Below are positions 6,928 to 17,785 of a stretch of DNA of 64,000 nucleotides, one piece after another. The position numbers were made by a program, and so were the translations under genes. Each line of letters starts with the position of its first letter. The stretch's first letter is position 1. Under the pieces are notes generated by a model. The model saw only the letters and a program-made list of their open reading frames with translations, ran no database searches and had not been told where the DNA came from. Source of the DNA: JAGTVG01 sp963699805 (GTDB taxonomy: Bacteria > Bacteroidota > Bacteroidia > Cytophagales > Cyclobacteriaceae); the NCBI GenBank assembly GCA_963699805.1, contig CAVOVH010000010.1:124001-188000 (forward strand), in the 5' to 3' direction.

Positions 6928-9522
6928 ATGAATCATAAAATAACAATATATTTATTTTTCCCGGTTTTATTGTTTCCTGTATTTTCTCATGGAGCAAAAG
7001 TATCGGGTCTTATTAAAAATAGTGAAGGGGAAATTTTACCGTTTGCAACCATATATGTTAAGGAAATCAACTTTGGAACCACCAGCAACCTGGAAGGCTA
7101 TTATGAAATTGAATTAACTGAGGGGGACTTTACATTTATCATTCAGTTTCTGGGATATGAAACTCAGCTGAAGGAAATTGATATAAAAGATGCTGATGTG
7201 GAGCTCAATATTATCCTCCAGCCACGATCTTTTATTTTACCAAACCTGGTCTATAAGGCTGGTCAGGAAGATCCTGCTTATGCCATTATGAGGCGGGTAA
7301 TTGCACGAAGTAAATATCATCTCTACCAGTTGAAATCTTATAAAACCCAGGTATATGTAAAAGGATCAGGAAGGTTGATCAACGCCCCTTTTTTTATCAG
7401 AAACCGGTTGAAGAAGGAGGGGATTGATTCAAGCCGGGTTTTTATGGTCGAATCCCTTTCAGAAATACAGTACGAATTACCCAATACGTATACCCAGAAA
7501 GTGATATCCGTTAATACCACTGAAAATGATAATTCACCCGATCCCATGCCTTTTATTAAAGCCAGCTTTTATCAACCGAGAATCGCTGGTGCCTTATCAC
7601 CCATTTCACCGGAGGCATTCAGTCATTATAATTTCAGGTATGTCGGTTTTTTCGAAGATCAGGGTTTCATCGTAAATATTATTTATGTTGAACCTAAAGT
7701 TAAAGGAGACATCGTATTTGAAGGCAACTTATATATTATTGAGGGACTCTGGGCAATACACAGCCTGGATTTTAATACTTTTTATCAGGGATTTGATATT
7801 AACATCAAACAGGTTTATCAGCCTGTGGGACCTGAAGTGTGGATGCCTGTTACACATCGGTTTAATGTCTCGGGATCTTTTATGGGTTTTAAGCTTGAAT
7901 TCAAATATGTAGCGGTCAATAATGACTATGAAATAACCCTGAATGATCAACTGATTCAACCTGATTCCACTGCCGGGAAATTGCCTCCACTGGATTCGCT
8001 GGAAAAAGGATTCAACGAACAGGAGGGTATGGAGCTTACACCCGGAAAGGAATTGACAAAAAAAGACATCCGGAAAATGATGCGTGACTCGGAAAAGAAG
8101 GCCTTGCAGAACATTGACCACGACAAAGATATATTGTATGAAGAGAACATTTCTTTTGATTCTACTGCTTTTGAGAAAGATTCCAGCTTCTGGAAAGAGA
8201 TTCGTCCCATTCCCTTATCCTTCCGCGAAAAGAAAAGTTATGAGTTAAAGGACAGTCTGAAAGATATCCGCCTGGAAGAAAAAAAGCAGGATTCGATCAG
8301 AAATGAAAAAAATAAAAATTTCAGAATTCAACATGTTCTGACAGGCAACGATTATCCGTTATCAAAAAGATCTGAACTGACCTGGCGACCTTTATGGAAT
8401 AAATTAAGTTTTAATACCGTGGAAGGTTGGAATTTAAATGCCGGGATGGATTATAAATACAAATTGGACAGCAACCGGAGTTTCTCGTTCGGGCCAACCT
8501 TCCGGTATGGATTTTCATCAGGTCGGTGGTATGGTCTTCTTTATGCCCGATATAATTTCAATCAGCATCTGAGAAAGGGAAAGATAGAAATATCGGGTGG
8601 AAAATACATCTATCAGATCAACAGGGAGAATCCCATTCCGTACTGGCTGAATATGGTGAGTTCACTATTTTTCAGAGAAAATCTGATGAAATTATTCGAA
8701 CGGAAATTCCTGGATCTAAAAATCGTAAAACCTGTATCACCTGCTTTGCTTTTAAAGCTGGATGCTTCATGGGAAGAAAAAAGGGCACTGAATAATCATA
8801 CCGATTATTCCTTTACAAACCAGAATAAGGAATACAGTCCCAATAATCCGGAGAATGTTCTGGTGGGTGAAACAGAATTCAATCCTTATACACTGTATTC
8901 ATCGAACATCCAGCTGCAGTATTATCCATTCCTAAAATTTTTTGAACGGAATGGCAGAAAATCGATCCTGCAGGAAAGTTCCCCGGTTTTTACCCTGGGA
9001 TATTCTTTCCGGATTTCCCCAAACCTTAATGCCCGGTTTTCCTATCATAAGATCCAGGGCGGGGTCGGGTATGGTAGATCCTTTGGCGTTGGTAACCGGA
9101 TCGAAATTTATTTTGGAGGTTCGCGGTTATTTTTAAATGGTGACATTTTCCCTTTTCCTGAGTTCTATCATTTTTTCGGGAATCGAACACCACTGATTAC
9201 AGGCAATTTAAATTCTTCCTTCCGTATGCTCGATTATTATTATTACAGCACTAATAAATATCATTTCGAATCTCATCTCCTCTATCAATTCAGAAAACTA
9301 TTGATTACTCAGATCCTTTATACCCGAATGGCAGGTATCCGGGAAGATCTGATGATTCATTATCTCCATTCAAATTCACTGGATCATTATATGGAATTGG
9401 GTTATGCACTGGATAATCTTTTCAATTTTTTTAGGATCGAGGTGATCAGTCAGTTTGAGAATTTTGATTATCGGGGGCTTGGACTGAGAATAGGATTCTC
9501 AAAAAATATTTCAATGGAATAG
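6928..9522 (+). CDS. DUF5686 outer-membrane protein with CarboxypepD_reg-like domain
   Basis: About 864 residues. The ATG at 6928 gives a clean signal peptide (MNHKITIYLFFPVLLFPVFS); a TTG at 6907 is less likely. A CarboxypepD_reg-like beta-sandwich follows (GLIKNSEGEILPFATIYVKE to about residue 95). The long DUF5686 region then includes YAIMRRVIARSKYH, a charged low-complexity stretch and a C-terminal half rich in alternating aromatic strands typical of an outer-membrane barrel. The combination is characteristic of Bacteroidota surface proteins of unknown substrate. It converges with the PAS histidine kinase gene, four bases away. Confidence 0.88.
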   Translation: MNHKITIYLFFPVLLFPVFSHGAKVSGLIKNSEGEILPFATIYVKEINFGTTSNLEGYYEIELTEGDFTFIIQFLGYETQLKEIDIKDADVELNIILQPRSFILPNLVYKAGQEDPAYAIMRRVIARSKYHLYQLKSYKTQVYVKGSGRLINAPFFIRNRLKKEGIDSSRVFMVESLSEIQYELPNTYTQKVISVNTTENDNSPDPMPFIKASFYQPRIAGALSPISPEAFSHYNFRYVGFFEDQGFIVNIIYVEPKVKGDIVFEGNLYIIEGLWAIHSLDFNTFYQGFDINIKQVYQPVGPEVWMPVTHRFNVSGSFMGFKLEFKYVAVNNDYEITLNDQLIQPDSTAGKLPPLDSLEKGFNEQEGMELTPGKELTKKDIRKMMRDSEKKALQNIDHDKDILYEENISFDSTAFEKDSSFWKEIRPIPLSFREKKSYELKDSLKDIRLEEKKQDSIRNEKNKNFRIQHVLTGNDYPLSKRSELTWRPLWNKLSFNTVEGWNLNAGMDYKYKLDSNRSFSFGPTFRYGFSSGRWYGLLYARYNFNQHLRKGKIEISGGKYIYQINRENPIPYWLNMVSSLFFRENLMKLFERKFLDLKIVKPVSPALLLKLDASWEEKRALNNHTDYSFTNQNKEYSPNNPENVLVGETEFNPYTLYSSNIQLQYYPFLKFFERNGRKSILQESSPVFTLGYSFRISPNLNARFSYHKIQGGVGYGRSFGVGNRIEIYFGGSRLFLNGDIFPFPEFYHFFGNRTPLITGNLNSSFRMLDYYYYSTNKYHFESHLLYQFRKLLITQILYTRMAGIREDLMIHYLHSNSLDHYMELGYALDNLFNFFRIEVISQFENFDYRGLGLRIGFSKNISME

Positions 9523-9526
9523 TTGA

Positions 9527-11218
9527 TCATAAAAACGGAAGGGTAACTGTAAAAACAGATCCTTTTCCGTAGGTAGATTCCACCTCGATGGTTCCATTCA
9601 ATTTATTGGCCATTTCTTTTACAATATAAAGACCCAGGCCGGAACCAGTAGATTTCTCAGAGGCCCGGTAAAACATTTCAAAAATTTTATTTAATAATTC
9701 TTCCCGGATACCCTCACCATTATCTTGGATCTTTATTTTCACGTGGTTTCCAGATTTTTCTGCCCCTATGAGAATTTCAGGATGTTCCTGATCATAATTT
9801 TGATACTTGATGGCATTGAAAATCAGGTTCTTTAATATGACGTTCAATCGTTTTTCATCAGAGATCAGGATCAACTCCGGATCTACATCGATCACGAATT
9901 TCAGTTTCTCCACATCTTTCATGTAAAGCAATTCATTCACAATACTTTTAATCGCATTTTTCAGGTTTATTTCTTCTTTTATAATTCCAGACCGCACATT
10001 TCTGGAATAATTGATGATATCTGAAATAAAATTCTCCAGTCCCTTGACCCGCTCTTTCATCATCTCGAGACAGTGATATATCTCTGTTTTATCGTCGCTG
10101 ATCTCTGCAAGGTTGATCAGGCCCTGGATGGAGAGCAGGGGAGCTTTCAGATCATGAGAAGTAATATAAACAAACCTGTCAAGCTCAGCATTTGCTTTTT
10201 CAAGCAGATCTTTCTGCTTTTTAATTTTGTCTTCGGCTTTTTTTCTTTCGCTGATATCGATGATGGACCCCACCATTCTTACGGGCTTCTGATCCCCATC
10301 CAGGACAGCTTTACCGGAATCAAGAAACCAGTGATAGGTTCCATCTTTTTTGCGGATCCTGTATTCTATCCTGAAGGGAGCGCCTTCTGCAAGATGTCGT
10401 TCCACCGCCGATTGTACATTGTTTACGTCGGAAGGATGGATCAGGGAATAAAAATTTTCAATACTGATATCGATAAATTCGTCCTGGTTATAACCCAGCA
10501 TTTCTTTCCATTTTTTACCATGATAGATGGTGTTATTTGCAATATCCCAGTCCCAAAGTCCGGCATTGGAACCTGTGATGGCCAGTTCATACCTGAGCTG
10601 ACTTTTTTGTAATTCAAGGGTTAATTCATTCAGTTCGTCCTGTCTTTTCATTAATTTTTTTTCGGAAAGAAAATTCGTTTTAACCAGATAATATCCGATG
10701 TAGACGGTGGCAAAAATCCCGATAATATAGTTGGATACAGTAAAGATCACAACTTCACTTGGAGAGAGGGGAGAGCGGGGGATGATTGAAAAATCTGTAT
10801 TATAATCAATCGTAAAAAATATAATGGCAATACCCACGGTAATAAAACTTTTCCAAAGGTTCCGGTATTCAAAGAGTGTAAATGAAATGATGATCAACGG
10901 TAAATAGAGTAAGTAGGTTTGCGTATCCTGGATATTGCTTGCCCCAAGGGCAAAAACGGTGAATAAAAGCGTGATGAGCAATATAAATTTAGAAGATTCA
11001 CTATATCCTTCGCGATTCATGATCAATACCACTCCGGAAATGAGGATCACGATCAGATAGATATACAGGCTGTTATGAAAATCATTCAATATATCCAGCA
11101 AAATATAAAATAGATTAATGATGATTGTCAATACGGCCAATTCGCCTACCAGGAGTGCCCGCCGGTAATCGCCCAGGGATGAAAAGCCCAGATCCGGGTT
11201 TTTAACTAGTTGAAACAT
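9527..11218 (-). CDS. Membrane-bound PAS-domain sensor histidine kinase
   Basis: 563 residues. Residues 22-180 form six or seven transmembrane helices, followed by a coiled coil (about 185-210) and a PAS domain with PAC motif (about 211-330, IEYRIRKKDGTYHWF, MVGSIIDISERKK). The HisKA helix has the phospho-acceptor His355 in YITSHDLKAP. The HATPase_c domain shows the N box (NLIFNAIKYQN), G1 (QDNGEGI), an F box and a glycine-rich G2 (GSGLGLYIVKEM). It autophosphorylates and passes phosphate to an Asp on a regulator. No response regulator adjoins it, so it is an orphan whose partner is elsewhere. Confidence 0.92.
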   Translation of the reverse strand: MFQLVKNPDLGFSSLGDYRRALLVGELAVLTIIINLFYILLDILNDFHNSLYIYLIVILISGVVLIMNREGYSESSKFILLITLLFTVFALGASNIQDTQTYLLYLPLIIISFTLFEYRNLWKSFITVGIAIIFFTIDYNTDFSIIPRSPLSPSEVVIFTVSNYIIGIFATVYIGYYLVKTNFLSEKKLMKRQDELNELTLELQKSQLRYELAITGSNAGLWDWDIANNTIYHGKKWKEMLGYNQDEFIDISIENFYSLIHPSDVNNVQSAVERHLAEGAPFRIEYRIRKKDGTYHWFLDSGKAVLDGDQKPVRMVGSIIDISERKKAEDKIKKQKDLLEKANAELDRFVYITSHDLKAPLLSIQGLINLAEISDDKTEIYHCLEMMKERVKGLENFISDIINYSRNVRSGIIKEEINLKNAIKSIVNELLYMKDVEKLKFVIDVDPELILISDEKRLNVILKNLIFNAIKYQNYDQEHPEILIGAEKSGNHVKIKIQDNGEGIREELLNKIFEMFYRASEKSTGSGLGLYIVKEMANKLNGTIEVESTYGKGSVFTVTLPFL

Positions 11219-11406
11219 TATCTAACACCTCTCTTCTTTTATATTAATTTGATCATCCTGGAAAAGGTAATCGTTGTTAAAGCAGATAATTTTTCAAATT
11301 TAACTGGGAATCAAAAAATTAATGGATCATATTTTATTATAAACATGATTAATGATTTATTTTGTGACCCATTATTTCTCAATATATTATTATTCCTGCA
11401 GCATAA

Positions 11407-13098
11407 ATGGAAGAAAAAAAAGGGAAAAAGAAGTTGAATTTCATAGAGAGCATCATTTCCGAAGATATAAAAAATAACCTGAATGAAGGAAAGATAATTA
11501 CGCGTTTTCCTCCAGAACCCAATGGATACCTGCATATTGGTCATGCAAAATCCATCTGTCTGAATTTCGGGTTGGCAGAAACTTTTAAGGGAGTTTGCAA
11601 TCTTCGCTTTGATGATACCAATCCGGAAACAGAAGAAACCGAATACGTCGAATCAATTAAGAGCGATATTCATTGGCTTGGATTTGACTGGGAAACCCGG
11701 GAATATTATGCATCGGATTATTTTGATCAATTATATGAATATGCCATCAAACTGATTCATAAAGGTTTGGCCTACGTGGATGATCAAAGTGCAGAGCAGA
11801 TCAGCACTACGAGGGGAACACCTACTCAGCCTGGGATTGAAAGTCCATTCAGAAAACGGTCGATCGAAGAAAACCTGAAGCTCTTCGAGGGTATGAAAAA
11901 TGGGGAATTTCCGGATGGATCAAAGGTTTTAAGGGCAAAGATTGATATGACATCCCCGAATATGCATTTGCGGGATCCCGCCCTCTACCGGATCAAAAAA
12001 ATGACACATCACCGCACCGATGGAAAATGGTGTATTTATCCCATGTATGATTTTGCACATGGTCAATCAGATTATATCGAAGGTGTTACGCACTCGATCT
12101 GTACCTTGGAGTTCGAGGTTCACCGTCCATTGTACGACTGGATATTGGATCATATTGTGGAAGGGAATTACCGGCCCAAACAAATTGAATTTGCCCGGCT
12201 GAATCTGAATTACACTGTGATGAGTAAACGCCGGATGCTGGAACTGGTAAAGAAAAAATATGTAAATGGTTGGGATGATCCCAGGATGCCCACAATTTCC
12301 GGTTTGAGAAGAAGAGGGTATACCCCGGAATCCATCCGTAATTTTTCCGAACGGATTGGTGTGGCAAAACGGGATGGGATCATCGATGTAGCATTGCTTG
12401 AATTTTCGATCCGGGAGGACCTGAATCAGAAAGTATTCCGGAAAATGGCAGTACTCGATCCTTTAAAGATTGTTTTGACCAATTTCCCGGAAGGAAAGGT
12501 AGAAATGATGAAAGGGATGAACAATCCTGAAAATGAAGCCGATGGATATCGTGAGGTCCCATTCTCAAAAGAATTATACATAGACCGGGATGATTTTATG
12601 GAAAATCCACCTGCAAAATATTTCCGGTTATCGCCAGGAGGGGAAGTACGGTTAAAATATGCCTATATCATTAAATGTGAAAAAGTGATTAGAGATGAAA
12701 TTACTGGTGATATCAGGGAGCTTTGGTGTACTTACGACCCGGAAACCAGAAGTGGAATGGCCGGAAGTCAACGGAAGGTGAAGGGTACAATACATTGGCT
12801 ATCAATTGATCATGCCATTAAATCGGAAGTAAGACTTTATGATCGCTTGTTTGATGTGGAAGATCCTGCCGGAAGAAAGGATGGAACCGTTTTTACAGAT
12901 CATATCAATCCTGAATCGCTGGAAGTGATCGAAAATGCCTATGCGGAACCCAGTATAAAAGGTGCCAGTCCTCTTGATAAGTTCCAATTTGAAAGAAAAG
13001 GATATTTCTGCGTAGATCCTGAAAGTACGCCTGAAAAAATCATTTTCAATCGTACGGTAACCCTCCGGGATACCTGGGCTAAAATGAAGGATAATTAG
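11407..13098 (+). CDS. glnS: Glutaminyl-tRNA synthetase
   Basis: 563 residues, the normal size for bacterial GlnRS. Class I signatures are present: the HIGH motif as PPEPNGYLHIGHAKS (residues 36-49) and the KMSKS loop as VMSKRR (271-276). Features separating GlnRS from GluRS include FDDTNPETE and the PMYDFAHGQSDYIEGVTHS segment, and the C-terminal half is the beta-barrel anticodon-binding domain. It charges tRNA-Gln in the cytoplasm, so this organism can make Gln-tRNA directly. The ATG at 11407 follows an AT-rich leader without Shine-Dalgarno. Confidence 0.97.
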   Translation: MEEKKGKKKLNFIESIISEDIKNNLNEGKIITRFPPEPNGYLHIGHAKSICLNFGLAETFKGVCNLRFDDTNPETEETEYVESIKSDIHWLGFDWETREYYASDYFDQLYEYAIKLIHKGLAYVDDQSAEQISTTRGTPTQPGIESPFRKRSIEENLKLFEGMKNGEFPDGSKVLRAKIDMTSPNMHLRDPALYRIKKMTHHRTDGKWCIYPMYDFAHGQSDYIEGVTHSICTLEFEVHRPLYDWILDHIVEGNYRPKQIEFARLNLNYTVMSKRRMLELVKKKYVNGWDDPRMPTISGLRRRGYTPESIRNFSERIGVAKRDGIIDVALLEFSIREDLNQKVFRKMAVLDPLKIVLTNFPEGKVEMMKGMNNPENEADGYREVPFSKELYIDRDDFMENPPAKYFRLSPGGEVRLKYAYIIKCEKVIRDEITGDIRELWCTYDPETRSGMAGSQRKVKGTIHWLSIDHAIKSEVRLYDRLFDVEDPAGRKDGTVFTDHINPESLEVIENAYAEPSIKGASPLDKFQFERKGYFCVDPESTPEKIIFNRTVTLRDTWAKMKDN

Positions 13099-13288
13099 AA
13101 AATTTGGCCTTTATTTTCCTGTTTTTCTGATGCATAGCCTGTTTAATCAAGTTTGGTAATTGGAACTTATTTCAATAACTTATCATTATATATTATAGAC
13201 AGATCAAATCAAAATAATGGTTGAACTTTGTATAAGTGGAACTATCACCTGTAGAATAGATTGAGAATAAAATTTTTTTCTGGTTCTG

Positions 13289-16200
13289 ATGGTTTTTACC
13301 AAAACATATTTTTTCAAGAATGCAGGCATAATTAAGTTGGTTTTATTTTTTGTTATAACCAATATCACAAGTGGTTATGGACAGTCTTATTATTTTTATA
13401 AAATAAGTGCCCAGGAAGGATTGTCACAAAACACCATCAATTGTATTTATCAGGATAAACAGGGATTTTTATGGTTAGGTACCCAGGACGGTTTAAACCG
13501 CTATGATGGATACGGCTTTAACATCTACCGTCATCATCCGGAAGATTCTGGTTCGCTCTCACACAATTGGATCTGGGACATTATTGAGGATGATCAGCAG
13601 AATTTATGGGTGGCTACCTGGGATGGACTTAACAAATTGCCGGCTTCTTCGGATTTCTTTATAAGGTATAATCCCGATACTTTACGGGAAGGATATCGTG
13701 GTAGAAGACCAACTTCTTTCAGTATCGATCGACAGGGAAATTTATGGATTGGAACCTGGGGAGAAGGAATCAATAGATATATTCGGGAAGAGGATGCTTT
13801 TATTAATTATATGGGTGCAGAAGGAGCCATTAATACCTTTCCAAGTAATCTGGTCAGGGACATACTTCATGATAAAATGGGCAGGCTCTGGGTAGGCACC
13901 TGGAATGGATTGAGTTGTATTGATTCTATCACAACGGAAGGCATAAAGAAAATTACGAACTATCAGTACGATCCGGATGATGAATCTTCATTAAGCGATA
14001 ACCAAATCACCTGTCTCTATGAGGACCAAAAAGGGAATATCTGGATTGGGACGCTTGAGGGGGGACTCAACAGGTTTATCCCGTCCAGTCATAATTTTAA
14101 ACGGTATCAGTATGATCCGGAAATTGCCGGATCAATTAGTGGAGATGATATTTCCTGTATATTGCAGGATCGTCGTGGAGTATTATGGATCGGTACCTTT
14201 TCCAATGGCTTAAATAAATTATCCCAGAATCGGAATAGTTTTGAATCCATTAAATACCATCCTAAGGATCCGGGCAGTCTGGCAGGTAATTATGTTTATA
14301 GTGTTTATGAGGATCAATCCGGATTGATCTGGATAGGAGCCAATGCCTTAAATAAATACAATCCGGAACGGGAAAGGTTTCACCACCTCACCCATGATCC
14401 CGAGGATCTGCATAGTCTGAGCCATCAGGATGTCGGCACCATTTTTGAATCAAAAAACGGTGATATATGGATTGGAACAGAAGGAGGAGGATTGAATAAA
14501 TATATCAGGGAGAACCAACGGTTTAAAAAGCTGCTTTTCCAGGATCATTATTCAATTCTCTCTAATAAACTGGCTGTCGGATCTGTTACGGAAGATGTTT
14601 TTGGTAACTTATGGGCTGGAACCAGAAGGAATGGGATCTTTGTCTTTGACCGGGATCAGCAGATTTTCACCTCCTACACACCTGAATCCATGGAGAACGA
14701 AAAAGAAGATTGGAGATATGTCAATTTCTTATGCCCGGACAGGAAAGGTCATCTCTGGATCGCCACCTTCAACAATGGTCTGTTCAGGTTAAATATATCA
14801 AGGAAATCGGTCAGAAATTATAAAAATGACCCGGATGATCCTTATTCATTACCCGGGAATTATCTTTTGCGGTTGTATCTGGATGGAAATGATCGTTTAT
14901 GGATTGGCAGTTGGGGAGGAGGGTTGTCGGCTTATGACGATAAGAAAGATCAATTTTACAGGTATCTTCATCATCCCGATGATTCAACCTCCATCGCGGA
15001 TAACATCGTGTATGCAGTACATTGCTCATCCGTGGACCAGAAGAATATTTTATGGGTAGGTACCGGAGCTGGATTGAGTTATGCCGACCTGGACAAATGG
15101 CCGGACCTGACTTTTAAAACGATATCCATCGATGATGGTCTTCCCAATAATACCATCTATAGTATTCAGAATGATCAACATGGGAATCTCTGGATTTCAA
15201 CCAATTATGGGATTTGTAAATACAATCCGAACCTAAATTCTTTTCATAATTATTATGAGGAGGATGGGTTACAGGCCAATGAATTTAACGGCGGTGCCGG
15301 ATATAGAACCTCTGATGGATTTATCATTTTCGGCGGGATTAATGGATTCAATATTTTTCATCCGGATAGTATCCAGATCAATACCTTTTCTCCCAATATT
15401 GTGATGACCAATGTCTATGTGTTGAATGAAACTTTTTTAGGCGACCGGGCAGTGAATGCCACAAAAGAAATTTTCCTGAACCACCGTCAGAACTTTTTTA
15501 CATTTGAATTTTCTGCTCTTGATTTTATGCAGCCCCAAAAAATTCAATATGCTTATATGCTGGAAGGCGTGGACCGGAGCTGGGTGCAGAATCAAAACAG
15601 GAGATTAGCGAATTATACAGCGATTGAACCAGGCACCTACGTGTTTAAAGTAAGATCCACCAACAGCGAACAGATCTGGCAAGAAAACGAGACTCGCCTA
15701 AAGATATCCATCATTCCTCCATTCTGGAAAACCTGGTGGTTCAGGAGTCTTGGCATTATTTTCTTCCTGTCATTGATATATATGGTCCATCGTTATAGGA
15801 TTCAGAAGATTCTGGAACTGGAAAGGTTGCGGGTCAGAATAGCTAGTGATTTACATGATGACTTTGGCTCGGCCTTAACCCGTATTGCCATTCATTCTGA
15901 ACAGATCCAGAATACAGGAAAAAAAGAGATCGTATCTACGTTGTCCAAAAAGATCGGGGAGATCAGCAGGGAAGTTATTTCTTCCATGAGCGACATCGTC
16001 TGGTCAATCGATGCACGAAACGACACCCTTAAAAATCTCTTGGATAGAATGCAGGAGGTTAATGTGAATGCCTTCTCAATGGGGGATATCGAGATTAATT
16101 TCAGGCATTTAGGCATGTCAAAGGATAAATCGATCCCAGTGGATTACCGTCAGAATATCTATTACATCTATAAAGAGGCGATCAATAATATCCTTAAACA

Positions 16201-16414
16201 TGCATCGGCCAGTTCGGTGGATATTCTTCTGGATAATACCAATCATCAGTTCAGAATGTATATCAAAGACAATGGTAAAGGATTTGATCCATTGCATCAA
16301 AAAGGGGGAAACGGATTAAGGAACATGCAGATGCGTGCCCGAAGAATTCACGGTGAACTTACAATCAGGTCTCATGATGGGACCGAATTAATGCTTAAAA
16401 TAAAAAAACTATAA
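13289..16414 (+). CDS. Two-component propeller sensor histidine kinase (LuxR-type partner)
   Basis: 1041 residues. A signal peptide is followed by a long periplasmic region of beta-propeller blades with the repeated pattern GxLWIGTxxGLNRY (residues about 40-680), a Y_Y_Y domain (about 730-800) and one transmembrane helix (about 812-832). A HisKA_3 domain follows with His856 in ASDLHDDFGSALTR, then a HATPase_c end (YKEAINNILKHA; DNGKGFD; GNGLRNM). Propeller sensors usually read periplasmic sugar ligands. Unlike hybrid HTCS proteins, this one has no fused receiver or AraC domain and instead pairs with the separate NarL-type regulator 53 bases downstream. Ligand unknown. Confidence 0.93.
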   Translation: MVFTKTYFFKNAGIIKLVLFFVITNITSGYGQSYYFYKISAQEGLSQNTINCIYQDKQGFLWLGTQDGLNRYDGYGFNIYRHHPEDSGSLSHNWIWDIIEDDQQNLWVATWDGLNKLPASSDFFIRYNPDTLREGYRGRRPTSFSIDRQGNLWIGTWGEGINRYIREEDAFINYMGAEGAINTFPSNLVRDILHDKMGRLWVGTWNGLSCIDSITTEGIKKITNYQYDPDDESSLSDNQITCLYEDQKGNIWIGTLEGGLNRFIPSSHNFKRYQYDPEIAGSISGDDISCILQDRRGVLWIGTFSNGLNKLSQNRNSFESIKYHPKDPGSLAGNYVYSVYEDQSGLIWIGANALNKYNPERERFHHLTHDPEDLHSLSHQDVGTIFESKNGDIWIGTEGGGLNKYIRENQRFKKLLFQDHYSILSNKLAVGSVTEDVFGNLWAGTRRNGIFVFDRDQQIFTSYTPESMENEKEDWRYVNFLCPDRKGHLWIATFNNGLFRLNISRKSVRNYKNDPDDPYSLPGNYLLRLYLDGNDRLWIGSWGGGLSAYDDKKDQFYRYLHHPDDSTSIADNIVYAVHCSSVDQKNILWVGTGAGLSYADLDKWPDLTFKTISIDDGLPNNTIYSIQNDQHGNLWISTNYGICKYNPNLNSFHNYYEEDGLQANEFNGGAGYRTSDGFIIFGGINGFNIFHPDSIQINTFSPNIVMTNVYVLNETFLGDRAVNATKEIFLNHRQNFFTFEFSALDFMQPQKIQYAYMLEGVDRSWVQNQNRRLANYTAIEPGTYVFKVRSTNSEQIWQENETRLKISIIPPFWKTWWFRSLGIIFFLSLIYMVHRYRIQKILELERLRVRIASDLHDDFGSALTRIAIHSEQIQNTGKKEIVSTLSKKIGEISREVISSMSDIVWSIDARNDTLKNLLDRMQEVNVNAFSMGDIEINFRHLGMSKDKSIPVDYRQNIYYIYKEAINNILKHASASSVDILLDNTNHQFRMYIKDNGKGFDPLHQKGGNGLRNMQMRARRIHGELTIRSHDGTELMLKIKKL

Positions 16415-16467
16415 TCTACCATTTATATGGTATTTCAATTTTCAAGATTTTTAACTAGAATCAAAAC

Positions 16468-17100
16468 ATGATACTGGTTGCCATAGTAGAAGATGATTCT
16501 CTCATACGAAATGCTTTAAGCGATTATATTAACGCTCAGGATAATATGGCCTGTATCCTTTCAAGCGAATCTGTAGAAGCTTTATTGCATCATATTCATG
16601 AAAATAATTTGCCAGATGTATTGTTGATGGATATAGGACTTCCGGGGATGTCAGGGATCAGCGGAATCAAGCTAATCAAAGATAAATATCCGGAAATCAA
16701 CTGCATTATGCTTACTGTATATCATGATTCACATAAAATATTTCAATCACTCCGTGCCGGCGCTTCAGCCTATCTTCTTAAAAATATACCATTCCGAGAT
16801 ATTAAGGAAGTGATAATTACGGTCCACAAGGGTGGTTCCTTCATGTCGCCGCAGATTGCCAGACAGGTGATAGAATATTTCCAGGATGTTCAGAAACGGG
16901 ACCAGCATCAATCCCCGCTTACTGAAAAAGAAAAAGAGATCGTGATGGGACTGGTCGATGGCATGAGCTATAAAAAGATCGCTGAAAAAAGTTATATTTC
17001 AGTGGAAACGGTCCGTTCCCATATAAAAAATATATATAAAAAACTCCATGTTCACAACAAGGCACAGGTGATCAAAAAATCACTCGATGGAGAAATCTGA
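16468..17100 (+). CDS. NarL/LuxR-type response regulator
   Basis: 210 residues: a receiver domain (1-120) with acidic pair VEDD, phospho-acceptor Asp55 in VLLMDIGLPG, the conserved Thr in IMLTVY and Lys in YLLKN. A GerE/LuxR helix-turn-helix lies at about 150-207 (LTEKEKEIVMGLVDGMSYKK; VETVRSHIKNIYKKL). It should be phosphorylated by the propeller kinase just upstream and act as a DNA-binding regulator; HisKA_3 kinases typically pair with this class. The targets are not evident. The DUF6588/lipoprotein pair converging downstream is one possible but unproven target. Confidence 0.95.
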   Translation: MILVAIVEDDSLIRNALSDYINAQDNMACILSSESVEALLHHIHENNLPDVLLMDIGLPGMSGISGIKLIKDKYPEINCIMLTVYHDSHKIFQSLRAGASAYLLKNIPFRDIKEVIITVHKGGSFMSPQIARQVIEYFQDVQKRDQHQSPLTEKEKEIVMGLVDGMSYKKIAEKSYISVETVRSHIKNIYKKLHVHNKAQVIKKSLDGEI

Positions 17101-17171
17101 TTCAAAACCTACTTACCTGATACCGTTTTGGAACACGAACAAAATCCTGATTTAAAGAAATATGCTATCTT

Positions 17172-17765
17172 TTAATCCTTGAGGATCATTTTTGGGTATT
17201 CGTCTCTTACGGAAGAGACGACTGAAGCTTTAATGATTATTGTCAATAATGCTTCAATATCACCATTATCCAGGGTACCTGCAGCCCAGATTGTAAAGGG
17301 GGAAACATCGGTTAGTTTCACTGCATTGAACAATTTTTCATTAAGAAGATCAATTGTTCCCCTGGTAAGATCGGTAATCATAAAATAATCCTTACTGTCG
17401 GTCGTAACAGGCACGGTCAGTTTTGAAAAAAGGATGTCCATATCTGTCGAATCATTATTCCAGTCAATAGATACCGTAAGGGTGGCTGAAGTGGCAGTAT
17501 TTCCGTATTGAGCAAGAATATTGGCTTTAACATACTCGATTTCAAGCTGACGGGCATTCTGCCGGACTTCGTCATCAAGATCTTCGGTTATTTCAATCAA
17601 ATCATCACTGGTGACTATATGGTCATCTATAAAATCATGGGTGCCAGATAAATCAAAATCATATTTATTATCATCTCCAAGAACAAATTTAAAATCCTTT
17701 TCCTCACAGTTTGTCAGCAGGATACAAATCCCGGTCAATATGCAAAAAGGTATGAAGTATTTCAT
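17172..17765 (-). CDS. Hypothetical lipoprotein
   Basis: 197 residues beginning MKYFIPFCILTGICILLTNC, a signal peptide with a lipobox ending TNC (Cys20), followed by an acidic mature part (EEKDFKFVLGDDNKYDFDL, many Asp). The middle and C-terminal parts look like alternating beta strands. No family recognised. It is 20 bases downstream of the DUF6588 gene on the same strand, so the two are probably one operon and may form a surface or periplasmic pair. It ends in the 71-base gap that converges with the response regulator. Confidence 0.65.
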   Translation of the reverse strand: MKYFIPFCILTGICILLTNCEEKDFKFVLGDDNKYDFDLSGTHDFIDDHIVTSDDLIEITEDLDDEVRQNARQLEIEYVKANILAQYGNTATSATLTVSIDWNNDSTDMDILFSKLTVPVTTDSKDYFMITDLTRGTIDLLNEKLFNAVKLTDVSPFTIWAAGTLDNGDIEALLTIIIKASVVSSVRDEYPKMILKD

Positions 17766-17785
17766 GGTTTTAATATTTTAAATGT